A DNA stretch of 31,746 bases. Source: Coemansia sp. RSA 922 (taxonomy: Eukaryota; Kickxellomycota; Kickxellomycetes; Kickxellales; Kickxellaceae). The stretch spans positions 1 to 31,746 of the forward strand of contig JANBQS010000134.1 in the NCBI GenBank assembly GCA_027577415.1, read 5' to 3'. Shown in pieces: positions 1 to 9,140 of this stretch (positions are counted from its first letter, which is position 1; every line of letters begins with the position of its first letter). The notes under the pieces are model-generated. The model worked only from the letters and a program-made list of their open reading frames with translations. It had not been told where the DNA came from and did not search any database. Made by a program: the position numbers and the translations under genes.

Positions 1-1410
1 GCTGATTACTGCTGGCAGCCACTTACGTGTGAGCACTTGGTCAGAGAGCTCACTATCATTGTTCGTTGGGAAAGTATTGTTAGCGGCAAGGCCTATGAAC
101 TATTGTCAGAGTACATGAACAACTCAACAGTTTTGCCTCTTGTACACAAGCTACGCATCATGCTTTCTAATGAAAATTTCAAATCTGACTATGTAACCGG
201 TAGTGAAACTAATTATGTTCTAGAGTTTGCCAGCTTGCTCAAATCAACGACTCCAGCTGTAAATATGACTGGAGTAAGTGATCATGGTGATGCTTGGAGA
301 TTGAGCGACTCTGAAGAAAAAACAATGGGGGTATTTCTAAAGTCAGTATATGGTAATACCACACTGGCCATGTTGGACGCAAGAAAGACTTGCTTAAAGT
401 ATTTAACGACCATTGACCTCATCCCTCAGCTTTCATCATTGAAATTGTATTGTGTGAGTGCGTCTGACATGCACGTATGCCTAGTTCGTGAATGTGCTGA
501 CACTCTTACTAGCTTGTATATTGCTTTTTGTGGTGCTAAAGAACTGATATATGATACCAATGGCAATAGTGTAATCTACTCGAATATGCAGTATCTGAGT
601 TTAAAACTGTCTGAGGTTGCCGACACATCCATGCAAGTGTTGGCTCCCAATATTGTTCCATTTCCTAGCCTTATAAGCCTAACACTGGAGTCATTTTATA
701 TATACGGCGATGATGTGCTATTCCGAGGCAATAGTGCTTCTCTCAAACAGCTGTGCCTCCTCATTGACAGAGACACTGTGCTTAAGCTCAACAGGCTTGG
801 CGTGTTTAAGAACAGGGTTAAGGTATTGTGAAGTGTATATTTTAGTGAAGAATATGACACTGAGGATCTCTCCCGTACCGTTAAAGCCGAATTGGACACT
901 TTCCTGTGCGACTTGATGTGCACTGTTCATAAAGTTGTATCTGGCACAGTAAGTACTACTAAATACTTGGTCGGAGCTTCACAGCCTCAGCATGACTTTA
1001 AGAACATCAAGTCGTTGGATACAAGTGATAGTCCTTTGCCTCCCCACGATATCTTGTGCCTGCTAATGGCGCTTCCGGCGCTAACAATTCTTAAATCTGG
1101 CACTAATGGTCTGGGATCTGGATTCGCTCACGTTTCCATGGATGAGCTGCCAGACTACATTACATCTTTTTATAATGAAGCTGGAAGGTTCCTGAATGCT
1201 TGGAAAGTGACCTCATTCAACTCTGAATCACAGAGCCTGGATGCAGAGTACGTCATGCTATTAGCACTTACCTGTCCTAAGTTGCATCGAGTTATGCTAA
1301 TAAAAAGCGTTATTCCCGACTTTAGCGCCAGAATTTCAGAGGCACTTCACAGCGACCCATATAGAAAATACGCATTTCAGCTCAGCCGACTTTTACAAGC
1401 CCTTTACTAA
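1..1410 (+). pseudogene. F-box-like family protein, 5'-truncated copy with in-frame stop
   Basis: The reading frame is open from base 1, so the N-terminal F-box part lies upstream of the window. It runs to TGA at 829-831, then continues in the same frame with no other stop to TAA at 1408-1410. Both halves align with the intact relatives at 1805-3514 and 7452-9140. The first half carries the LVRELT...VSGKAYELL segment and the family core GDDVLFRGN. The second half carries the PDYITSFYNEAG segment and the C-terminal SDPYRKYAFQLSRLLQ motif. One substitution to TGA therefore splits an otherwise intact frame. It may be a young pseudogene, a sequencing error, or a gene read through at TGA. The family's role is probably substrate recognition in SCF ubiquitin ligases, by analogy only. 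Confidence 0.7.
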
Positions 1411-1804
1411 CTAAGCAGCGCTGGCTAAAGTGGATAATTCTAAAATATATTAGTTTGGAGTGGTAATCGAAATTTGCTAATCTCCCACATGACATAACGT
1501 CATGTTGATGGCAAGTAATTCCTTTGTTTCTTTGTCGAGCCAGACATATCCAATTGTGGAAAAGAACATACAAAGCCATTGCCTGAAAATGCTTTGAATT
1601 CGTCTTCAAAAGGGGCTTCAAGCGGTGTAAAAGTGGTGACTTGGTGACTTGGTGGTGTGCAAGTGTGCGAAAAGGAATGTCGCCAACTGCATGGGTGGCC
1701 TTGAAAAACCATGTCCAAACTTCCTCACTGTTTTCTTCCTCTAATTTTTACATTCCATTCATTTTTCAACTAGCTTAACTTATAGTACTTTTTAGTTTGC
1801 TCCC
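1411..1804. other. Intergenic, 394 bp, presumed promoter of the next F-box gene
   Basis: No supportable ORF or RNA gene. The stretch is AT-rich. An acttggtgacttggtggtg repeat-like stretch lies at 1635-1660, and a T-rich leader precedes the ATG at 1805. No clear TATA box is seen. Confidence 0.5.
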
Positions 1805-3514
1805 ATGTCTACCCGTGTCTCGCCAGCTCAAGTGCTTCACTCTGACATCCTACGTCTAGTTTTACAGCACGTAGTGCTAGAGTCCAAGACAAGAGCATTG
1901 GGGTCAATAGGTAATATGTACAATTTGCGGCATATAATGTATGTGTGCTCTGCCTGGCGTCAGGAGGCGCGTGAGTATCTGTGGAAAAAGCTTTACCTTA
2001 CCATTGATAATAAGAGCAACGACGCCTACATAGATCAGCCAGGGTTGCGCCCAAGCTCTACGCCAACACTTATTGCCACCAACTTTGTAAGGGAGCTCAG
2101 AGTAAAAGTTTCATGGGGCAGCATAGTAAGTGGTGCTGCCCATAAACTATTGACTGAGCTCATGGGAGACACCGCGACTATGATTCAAGCCCGTAAGCTA
2201 TGTGTTACAATTACTAATGATTTAGTAGCTTCTGAAGATCCAATGAGTAACTCTATCAACAACCCTCTAGAGTTTACTCGTCTGCTCAAGTCAATGACCC
2301 AAGATTCATTGGCTGCGGCTGAGCTGTACTACCGTGGTAGCCAGCAGGAGGCACTTAAATGTAATGAAGAATTATTTGCCAGTCTACTCAACGTGCTATT
2401 CCGCAATAGCAAGCACCAGGTACTTGAATTGGGAAATATAAAATTTAAACATTCATCGACTATTGACTGCATTCCTCCACTTTCATCACTGAGCCTGAAC
2501 TGTTATAGCTCTCTCATACTGAGCACTAATCTAATTCATAAGTGCGCCAGTGTCCTGAAATACCTTGCTATTACTGGCGGTTATGCTGAATCATTGGTTT
2601 ACAATAGGGATGGCAATGCTGTTATATATCCGAACTTAGTGTATTTGCAAGTGCACTTTTATTTATCAAATGATTCGGCTGAACGAATGCTGGCCCCCAA
2701 TATCACACCATTTCCAGTACTGAAGTGCTTGAAAATGAACTCGTATTATCAACTTGGCGATGATGTGATGTTCCGAGGAAATAGTGATACCCTAGAGAAG
2801 CTAGAGCTACGTTTAGACGCTGAGGATGTTAATATCCTAAATGGAAGCCCGGTGTTTAACAGTGAGTTTAAAAGCTTAAAAAAGGTGTTTATTGGGGATA
2901 GTTATAACCGTGGTAACCTTGCACAAGCACCCATGCCCACTATGCACAAGCTTATATGCAACCTAGCCACTAATGCTCGCAAACTGGCATTATCGTGTGA
3001 GACACCAGTCAGTGGGTTGATTGACTTGACACATTCTAGTTGTCGGTTCGAAAACATACAAGAATTGGCTATAAGTGATAGCAAGTCGTCGGTTTGTGAC
3101 ATTCTGCGCTTGTTGAAAACACTTCCTGTTCTTTGTGAGCTTGAATGTAATATTGACGACTTGGATTCAGGATTTAAATCACTTACAGATGATGATTTGC
3201 CTGATCACGTGGCCTCCAACTTTGGCAATGCTGGCAAGCACTTGCACACTTGGCTTTTGCCACATGTCAGAGGCAAGCGCAGTATGAAAGTTACCGACTA
3301 TGTCATGCTTTTGGCTATTGCTTGCCCAAGACTTAAGTCAGTGGAAACACTGTGTGTTGATATTCGCAGTTACCACACAAGAGTCACCGAAGCTAGTCAA
3401 AGTGGCCCATTTAGCAAGTATGCTTCACGGCTTAATCGACTCCTTGATGGGATTGTCATTGAAGAAGAAGAATATGAAACCAATCTGATGAATATGATAA
3501 TTGATGACGATTGA
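1805..3514 (+). CDS. F-box-like family protein (intact, 569 aa)
   Basis: Uninterrupted 569-residue frame. Its N-terminus MSTRVSPAQVL matches the internal ATG of the paralogue at 7452-9140 (MSNCVSPAQAL), which supports the start. Residues about 10-64 look like an F-box: an L-rich helix, then VCSAWRQEAREYLWKKL, matching the VCxxWR...W core of fungal F-boxes. The rest is leucine-rich with irregular LRR-like spacing. Conserved family blocks are VRELRVKVSW near residue 97, GDDVMFRGN with its core at about 319-326, and DLPDHVASNFGNAGKHLHTW near 465. The C-terminus ends in an unusual acidic tail (EEEEYE...IIDDD). F-box proteins usually bind Skp1 and present substrates to SCF ubiquitin ligases; that role is inferred here. 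It lies in tandem 394 bp after the truncated copy. Confidence 0.8.
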   Translation: MSTRVSPAQVLHSDILRLVLQHVVLESKTRALGSIGNMYNLRHIMYVCSAWRQEAREYLWKKLYLTIDNKSNDAYIDQPGLRPSSTPTLIATNFVRELRVKVSWGSIVSGAAHKLLTELMGDTATMIQARKLCVTITNDLVASEDPMSNSINNPLEFTRLLKSMTQDSLAAAELYYRGSQQEALKCNEELFASLLNVLFRNSKHQVLELGNIKFKHSSTIDCIPPLSSLSLNCYSSLILSTNLIHKCASVLKYLAITGGYAESLVYNRDGNAVIYPNLVYLQVHFYLSNDSAERMLAPNITPFPVLKCLKMNSYYQLGDDVMFRGNSDTLEKLELRLDAEDVNILNGSPVFNSEFKSLKKVFIGDSYNRGNLAQAPMPTMHKLICNLATNARKLALSCETPVSGLIDLTHSSCRFENIQELAISDSKSSVCDILRLLKTLPVLCELECNIDDLDSGFKSLTDDDLPDHVASNFGNAGKHLHTWLLPHVRGKRSMKVTDYVMLLAIACPRLKSVETLCVDIRSYHTRVTEASQSGPFSKYASRLNRLLDGIVIEEEEYETNLMNMIIDDD

Positions 3515-3940
3515 GTCGCACGCTACATCAACGTAGAAGTTTAAAATCAACTGGCTCTTACGGATCTTTTGTTTTGCTTTCGGTGCAGTTAGGCGGTATA
3601 TGGCTCAAGTGGTGATAGTACACTTGGAACTGATATGCAATAGATCCGCTCAGCGGCTCTATCTGATAATGCGCATGATGTTGTAGCAGCCTTGTCAATT
3701 GGAGAAAATATGCTGCCACACCATCGAGCCAATCCTACTCCAAGCCGGAACTCGACATAAAGCGCCCTTACCCTTACTTTAGCTGGTGGGATATTGCAAG
3801 ATATCTTTATTTGTGGTCTGGGATATATGGCCCATCTTTCCACAAGGTAAGGGATATTCTAGCTCTTCAGTTCTACTTTATACCTACATACCATTTACCA
3901 TCCTCAAATACAATCAACATTATTATTCTATTTGCTATCA
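3515..3940. other. Intergenic, 426 bp, former promoter of the decayed F-box copy
   Basis: No convincing gene. Short frames on both strands show no family resemblance. The last 100 bases are T- and C-rich, as expected for a leader before the ATG at 3941. Confidence 0.4.
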
Positions 3941-5459
3941 ATGCCTACTTTATCTCCATTTCAGACCCTTCCACTTCTCGTTGTCCAGCTCATTGTCAAC
4001 CACGTCGTAGGCAGCAGCCGCATCCTAGGTGACGGCGTAGAGATTAACTCCAACGAGTACCGCGTGTTACTGAGACCTCTGCTATGTGTCTGCCATGACT
4101 TTCGCGCTATCGCCTACCCACGCTATTGTGGCTTCTTTAAGCTGGAGCTATCTAGTTCATCGCATCACGAGCGAACAACACAGTACCCGCTGCTTGGCCC
4201 TTTTGACTTTGGCTATCGTGTGCACAATGATCTCGGCTACCCCACACACCACCTGGTCAAAGAATTGGTAATCGAGCTGGACATTTACTCTGGCAACGCT
4301 CTGCGTATATTGTCACTTGAGCACTATGGTGGTTGTGCATTTCCAATAGCTCGCATCATTACATTTCTTGTCATCTTGGATGAGGACGTTACAGCCTTAT
4401 CTTTGCTAGCTGAGTCCAACGTTTGTACATTCGTGCAGCGAATCAAGCAGCTGGCGCCGCTGGCAAACAAGATTAGAATACGACCACACGACTTTGGCCG
4501 TGTGCTGGAAATTTCCAGCTTTTATTTTGGCAGCCTGGTTTCCCAACTCTTTCATCTCGCAATTCGCATCGAATACGAGCACTCTAGTGATACGATTGTT
4601 ACTATGGAGCTGCAGCCGGACGTGATTCGCAACTTGGTGCTTTTCAAGTACACGTATAAGAGTAGTGTTTCACTCATTGTGCAGTTGGCACGACAGAGTG
4701 TGCTGACATTGCAGTCCATTGATATTGACTCTGAGCAAAATGTTGACAATAGCTACGTGACTTACCTGCGCCTGATAATACTCAAGCTGTGGGTCCGTCG
4801 CACGACGACATGCCGCAGTGACCAGCTTTTAATGGAGCTGTACCTTTTCCCTGCCTTCAGTCACTAAGCATCAGCCATGACTATCCATTTGGCAATAACA
4901 CATTTTTCAGAGGCAACGCGGCCTCGCTCAAGCGCTTGGAGGTGTGGAAGGACATCTGAACTGTCTTGATGCTTCATAGGCTCAATGTGTCAAGACCAGG
5001 CATTTGGACGGCATCTTACCAGATACATTTGCTACCGCCATCGAAGCTATGCAGTTTTACTTGAGCGTTGCTCCCGGAGCGTGTGTACGTGAGATCAAGG
5101 GAGTCCTGTCTGGTGCCGAAACAGCACTAGCCTTTTCACCATCGTTTGGCGACTACTCTTGCATTCAATTTTTGTTGCCACCATTTATTTCCTTGATGCT
5201 CTGGAACGTCACGTTGAGCGAGCTCCCCGCCTACATGCTCTCCACATATGCACTCATGGGCGAGCGACTCCGCTGCTGGCATATTGTATTCTACAGAGCA
5301 AGAAACCCTTATGATATTGTGATGTGCGTACTGCTTTTGGCGTCAGCTTGTCCCAATTTTGACAATGCCATTACGGATCCTGACAATCACAAACCCTATA
5401 TGAAGCAGATGGAAGAGACCATTGCCGCAAATAAGCTTAAACAATATGCACCTCGTTAG
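3941..5459 (+). pseudogene. F-box-like family pseudogene (two frameshifts, two stops)
   Basis: An ATG at 3941 opens an F-box-like N-terminus (LPLLVVQLIVNHVV...LLCVCHDFRAIAYPRY) followed by LVKELVIELD, the counterpart of VRELRVKV in the relatives. Homology moves from frame 2 to frame 1 between about 4770 and 4800. It then meets TGA at 4819-4821, continues through VPFPCLQSL and the core GNNTFFRGNAASL (about 4885-4935), and meets a second TGA at 4957-4959. It moves to frame 3 near 5000, giving the C-terminal part (ELPAYMLSTYALMGERLRCW, VLLLASACP) to the stop at 5457-5459. At least four lesions argue against sequencing error. It is the most GC-rich and most diverged of the four copies, so it may be an older duplicate. 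Confidence 0.8.
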
Positions 5460-5820
5460 CATCGATTGCTATTTTATGGATGGCATGGCCGCTAGACCAT
5501 TGACTGCTAATATTTTCTTTATTTATATTGTTTTCTCCAGTGATTTTCTTAACTAGTCGTAGAGAAAAGTAGTAGGTGTGTTTGTTGTTGGTTGGTCAGT
5601 CATTAATATTGCCCACTGGACTAGAGCAATCTACTATCCTATTCACGCAAATGACACAAACTGCAAGGCCATTATGGTCTTTTGGTTGCGAGTTCCTGTA
5701 TTCGCCATTGCCACTCAGATTATTTTTGAATGCACAATTACGTAAACAAGTCAATGAATAGAAGTCTTGTGTTCATGCGCCCTATTTTCATTAATGTCAT
5801 TATCTATACCTAGTTCATGT
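5460..5820. other. Intergenic, 361 bp, left flank of the solo LTR
   Basis: AT-rich DNA with no supportable gene. It ends in CATGT (5816-5820), which is the left copy of the target-site duplication of the LTR that follows. Confidence 0.5.
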
Positions 5821-6101
5821 TGTAGGATTTCGACGCTCAACGACGCTCAACGACGATATCCGACATTTTTATTGTGCCTAATATCAACGGCTGTAATCAA
5901 CGGCGCCTCGATCACGAGCAGTAGCGCCGTTACTGCCCCACGGACCATTTGCCCTATATAAGGGGCCGCGCACCAGCAGCCGTAGACTAGTTAGGCAATC
6001 ACCTTTTATCTTTATTACTTTTTATTTACTAAAATACAAAGACGTAAGGACTGGTGAACTTAGGCGTTAGCCGCAAACAACTCGCATACTCCAAACCTGC
6101 A
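5821..6101 (+). mobile_element. Solo LTR of an LTR retrotransposon (281 bp)
   Basis: The element starts TGTAGG and ends CCTGCA. These give the canonical TG...CA ends and a near-perfect 6-bp terminal inverted repeat. CATGT flanks it on both sides (5816-5820 and 6102-6106), which is a 5-bp target-site duplication typical of retroviral-type integration. A TATA box (tatataag, 5955-5962) lies in the middle, followed by T- and A-rich DNA that could carry the poly(A) signal. The first 86 bases match a second copy at the window end (31671-31746). Relative to that copy, this one has an exact 10-bp tandem duplication (5831-5840 and 5841-5850). No gag or pol frame is present, so it is probably a solo LTR left by recombination. 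The superfamily cannot be told from the LTR alone. Confidence 0.85.
5955..5962 (+). promoter_or_regulatory. TATA box within the solo LTR
   Basis: tatataag followed by a GC-rich stretch, 134 bp into the LTR. This is the usual position for the U3 promoter of a retrotransposon. A residual promoter here could read towards the zinc-finger microgenes downstream. Confidence 0.6.
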
Positions 6102-6330
6102 CATGTGTTCACTTTTGTCACATGCTTGTCACTTTATATTAGTCCAATTGTATAATTGGCGAAGGCTTGTCAGAGATAGTTGTCTAATGGCTCCTTCGTG
6201 ATTTAAAAGTGCATGGCAGTGGTACTTATTTTTTATCCGTTTTTGCTTTTTCCTCAAATCTATTTCAATTTTTTCGAACACTGGCTCTATTTAAGCACAC
6301 CTCTGCCACTTTTAAAACTCGAATTGCATC

Positions 6331-6474
6331 ATGACAGTCCACACGAATCAAAGCTCGGACATAAACAAGGTGACGATATTCTTCTGCAGGGTTTGTAAAG
6401 CTGGCATCAAAGGGTTTGATGTCTATAAAGAACACATAAAGACCTGCGGCAAAGAACCTTCATTGCCAGCGTAA
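6331..6474 (+). CDS. Single zinc-finger microprotein A (47 aa)
   Basis: A 47-residue frame from ATG at 6331 to TAA. It carries one CX2CX12HX3C finger with ligands C19, C22, H35 and C39. Spacing from the first to the third ligand is that of a classical C2H2 finger, with Cys as fourth ligand. The frames at 6806 and 7175 place C19, C22 and H35 at identical residue numbers. That is strong evidence that all three are genuine and that the starts are right. Outside the finger the sequences differ. A weak TATA-like tatttaag lies at 6288-6295, and AATAAA lies at 6508-6513, 34 nt after the stop. Function is unknown; a lone finger could bind nucleic acid weakly or act as a protein adaptor. Confidence 0.65.
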   Translation: MTVHTNQSSDINKVTIFFCRVCKAGIKGFDVYKEHIKTCGKEPSLPA

Positions 6475-6507
6475 ACTCTGTCTACTCGCACAACTATTCA
6501 ATTGTGA

Positions 6508-6513
6508 AATAAA
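6508..6513 (+). terminator. Poly(A) signal AATAAA after microgene A
   Basis: Canonical hexamer 34 nt beyond the stop of the 47-aa frame, consistent with that frame being transcribed. Confidence 0.4.
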
Positions 6514-6689
6514 TCATATTGGCGAGAATACATAGAGAAAGCTTGAGTGCGTGCATACCTCCCTTTTATGCCAAGTGAGCAAGCACGCTGCAAGCACCAT
6601 GCATTGCGAAGCCAAATTGAAGCAATATATAAACAACAGACCTTCGAGTTAGTTGGCTTCTTTTACATCCTGTCATTGTCGCGTGGGGG

Positions 6690-6698
6690 TATATATAG
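6690..6698 (+). promoter_or_regulatory. TATA box upstream of zinc-finger microgene B
   Basis: tatatatag directly after a G-run. It is 116 bp before the preferred ATG at 6806 and 35 bp before an alternative in-frame ATG at 6725. Confidence 0.5.
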
Positions 6699-6805
6699 AA
6701 TTGTACAATCTTTCGCCTCCTTTAATGGACTCTATGTTTCCTTGCCCCAACTCCATTAAAACGTTATCAAGCTACTCTTGTATTTTCTTTGGGATTTCTT
6801 TGGAA

Positions 6806-6946
6806 ATGCTATCCTCAGTTAGCCGTTGTTACATAGCCTGTCCTGGAGGCAAGTACTACTGCCACTGGTGTGGTGTAGACTTTGACGGAGAGACTGCATT
6901 TAATACGCATTTTGCTTATAGCAAGTGTCCAAGAAGGCCACAATGA
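6806..6946 (+). CDS. Single zinc-finger microprotein B (46 aa)
   Basis: The frame is open further upstream (ATG at 6725 would give 73 aa). Starting at ATG 6806 gives a 46-residue protein with ligands C19, C22, H35 and C41, the same register as A and C, so I prefer that start. The finger is CX2CX12HX5C. It shares D25, F26, the aromatic at 32, and C41-P42 with protein C, and ends in a short basic tail (PRRPQ). The upstream part of the frame is probably leader. No hydrophobic or signal segment is present. No family is recognised; function is unknown. Confidence 0.6.
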   Translation: MLSSVSRCYIACPGGKYYCHWCGVDFDGETAFNTHFAYSKCPRRPQ

Positions 6947-7078
6947 CAATAGCATATCAGAAAGGGCCTGAAGTGTATATTTCGAATGTGGGGATTTGTA
7001 GCAACTTCCCGCATCTACGATAGCTAGCCAATTCTACAATTGCAGCCTTTATTTTTTTCTTCAGCCAGGGCCAATGTG

Positions 7079-7087
7079 TATATAAAG
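7079..7087 (+). promoter_or_regulatory. TATA box with CCAAT upstream of microgene C
   Basis: tatataaag at 7079-7087, immediately preceded by ccaat at 7071-7075, 96 bp before the ATG at 7175. This is the best promoter in the microgene cluster. Confidence 0.6.
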
Positions 7088-7174
7088 GGCTGCAACTAGC
7101 CTTCTTAACAACCTGGTGTTCTTTCTACTTTATAAACTATATATTCGCTTTATTTTAACGTATTTATTATTCAA

Positions 7175-7327
7175 ATGGTGCGCCTTACTTCTTCACGGCT
7201 GGTTGTACACTCCAAGTGCGTACATATGTGCTCCTTTTGTGACGGGGATTTCGAATCTATCGACGAATACGAGAAACATTTGGTTAATGGAGCGTGCCCA
7301 CATGGCCCCCTAGACGCCAAAAGATAA
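7175..7327 (+). CDS. Single zinc-finger microprotein C (50 aa)
   Basis: A 50-residue frame from ATG 7175 to TAA 7325-7327. It carries one CX2CX12HX5C finger with ligands C19, C22, H35 and C41, followed by P42 as in protein B. It shares D25 and F26 with B, and aromatic residue 32 and K34/E-rich surroundings loosely with A. A TATA box with CCAAT precedes it, and AATAAA follows at 7366-7371, 39 nt past the stop. It converges on the F-box gene that ends at 7452. Function is unknown. These could be degenerate remnants of a larger finger protein, but the conserved length and register argue for selection on small proteins. Confidence 0.65.
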   Translation: MVRLTSSRLVVHSKCVHMCSFCDGDFESIDEYEKHLVNGACPHGPLDAKR

Positions 7328-7365
7328 ATATACTTTAACCCCTTTAACACTATTGTTGAGAAATG

Positions 7366-7371
7366 AATAAA
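7366..7371 (+). terminator. Poly(A) signal AATAAA after microgene C
   Basis: Canonical hexamer 39 nt beyond the stop, matching the spacing seen after microgene A. Confidence 0.4.
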
Positions 7372-7451
7372 ATAATAGTCTGGTAATTAAAAAGGCCTAT
7401 TGAAATAATGTACTCTCATGACTAATGATATTAGTATATTCTTGTCCTAGT

Positions 7452-9140
7452 CTACTCAAACAGTTGCTTGACATCTAAAAGTCGATTAAGCTGAGAGGCG
7501 TACTTGCTATATGGGCCGCTTTGAAGGGCATCAGTGATCCTGGGTTTGAAATCGGAGAGAGGAATATCCGCTAGCTTTACTGAATGAAGCGTTGGACATG
7601 CGAGCGCTAAAAGCATGGCGTATTCCGAGACGTGAAGATCGCGAGAACTATATTCAACTGACAACTTCCAGATTTGCAAGTTTTTTCCTCTGTCTCTGTA
7701 AGTGGAAGCCATGTGATCGGGCAGATCTTCCGCAGCAATATGGGCAAGCTCAGGGCCTAGACCAAACGCTCCACACCTAAGATCTACAAGAGATGGAAGA
7801 ACCTGCAAGATGCGCAGTATGTTAAACAGTGGCAGTTTGGCTTTATATGCATCCAACTCCTTGACAAACTCAAACTCATGTCCCTGTGGCACCACGTTAG
7901 CTAAGGTGTTGACTAGCAGTGTATTGTCAGACTGGATTCTCCTCGCAGATCCAGCCAAATTAGCCATAAATTTGGACATTGTAGCTCCTGGAATACCAGC
8001 TAGGCTATCATCGCCCCAGACCCCGTCAACGACCACATTCCGTCGGTTAACATGACCACTTTCAAAAGGCTTACTATTATTCAACATTAAAAATGTTTCG
8101 TAGATAATGCTCATCTTTAAGCTCACCAAAGTGTCGCAATTGCCTCGGAACATTACATCATCGACAAAAGGATAGAGCATACTCATTTTCAGGGCTCTCA
8201 ATATAGGAAATGGGACAGCATTAGGAACTGACACTCGTTCAATAGAAGTATTATGTCCTCCTGGATACAACTCCAAATGATGCAAGCTTGGGTAAACGAC
8301 TGCATGGCCATGAGTGTCAAATACAAGTGATTTGGCATTGCATATTCCAATATGAAGGTATTGAAGCGTATTTGCGCATTTATGAACAAGGTTAATGCGC
8401 ATCTCTTGATCACTCTTGTAGAGGAACCTGAGCGTAGAAATCTCCGGAATATTACCAATAGATGATAATTTGTTAAGGCGAAGCTCTTCCAGACCTAACA
8501 CACCATTATTGTTGCTGATGTTACCTAGTGAGTCAATGAATACCGCCAATGTTCCTTCATCAAACGTCACATTTCTTTCTATGTCATCCCAGCTCAAATC
8601 AGTCGTAAAGCTATCGCAACTGACCGCAATAACTTTTAATGATGGAGTAATTGACTTGAGCAGCTGAGCAAACTCCACAGCGCAACTGTTGGCAACATCC
8701 TCCAAATACTCGGGCCCACTTGTATGATGAGTGACACGAATATGAAGCTTGTGAACAAACGGCAACGCCCCAATCTCTCCCATGAACTCGGTCAGTAGTT
8801 GGTGTGCAGTGCCATTAGCAATTTTCGATATAGGGACATGTAGGCGAAGTTCCTTGACCATGTCTTTAGTAGTGTGAGATGGTCTGAGCTCCTTCGGAAA
8901 TATCTGATAACTGACAGAACAAGTGTTTTTCCTTTCATCTATGATTACCCTTGGCTCTTTCCAATAGTACTCAAGAGCAGCTTGGCGCCAAGCAGAGCAC
9001 ACGGATAGCATGTCTTTTATAGCATTCATATTACACAAAAGGCCGTCAACGGGAAACCTCCCTTCGCGCACCAGCCGCCTGATGATCAGACGCAGGACAT
9101 GGGAGGGAAGAGCTTGAGCTGGAGATACACAGTTGGACAT
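7452..9140 (-). CDS. F-box-like family protein (intact, inverted copy, 562 aa)
   Basis: I place the start at the ATG at 9138-9140, giving MSNCVSPAQALPSHVLRL, which lines up with the intact paralogue's N-terminus. The frame is open to 9350, but those 70 extra residues have no counterpart in the family. The F-box-like segment is residues about 8-65, with LSVCSAWRQAALEYYWKEP. Leucine-rich repeats of irregular length follow. Family blocks are MVKELRLHVP, VDDVMFRGN (F331, R332, G333, N334), DLPDHMASTYRDRGKNLQIW and SGPYSKYASQLNRLL near the C-terminus. A role as an SCF substrate receptor is inferred from the F-box only. It is transcribed towards the microgene cluster, ending 124 bp from microgene C. 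Confidence 0.8.
   Translation of the reverse strand: MSNCVSPAQALPSHVLRLIIRRLVREGRFPVDGLLCNMNAIKDMLSVCSAWRQAALEYYWKEPRVIIDERKNTCSVSYQIFPKELRPSHTTKDMVKELRLHVPISKIANGTAHQLLTEFMGEIGALPFVHKLHIRVTHHTSGPEYLEDVANSCAVEFAQLLKSITPSLKVIAVSCDSFTTDLSWDDIERNVTFDEGTLAVFIDSLGNISNNNGVLGLEELRLNKLSSIGNIPEISTLRFLYKSDQEMRINLVHKCANTLQYLHIGICNAKSLVFDTHGHAVVYPSLHHLELYPGGHNTSIERVSVPNAVPFPILRALKMSMLYPFVDDVMFRGNCDTLVSLKMSIIYETFLMLNNSKPFESGHVNRRNVVVDGVWGDDSLAGIPGATMSKFMANLAGSARRIQSDNTLLVNTLANVVPQGHEFEFVKELDAYKAKLPLFNILRILQVLPSLVDLRCGAFGLGPELAHIAAEDLPDHMASTYRDRGKNLQIWKLSVEYSSRDLHVSEYAMLLALACPTLHSVKLADIPLSDFKPRITDALQSGPYSKYASQLNRLLDVKQLFE

Noticed and set aside
823..845. A GT...AG stretch removing the in-frame TGA of the first F-box copy
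   Set aside because: It would be a 23-nt intron, far shorter than the others here (70 nt or more), and its removal shifts the frame straight into a TGA.
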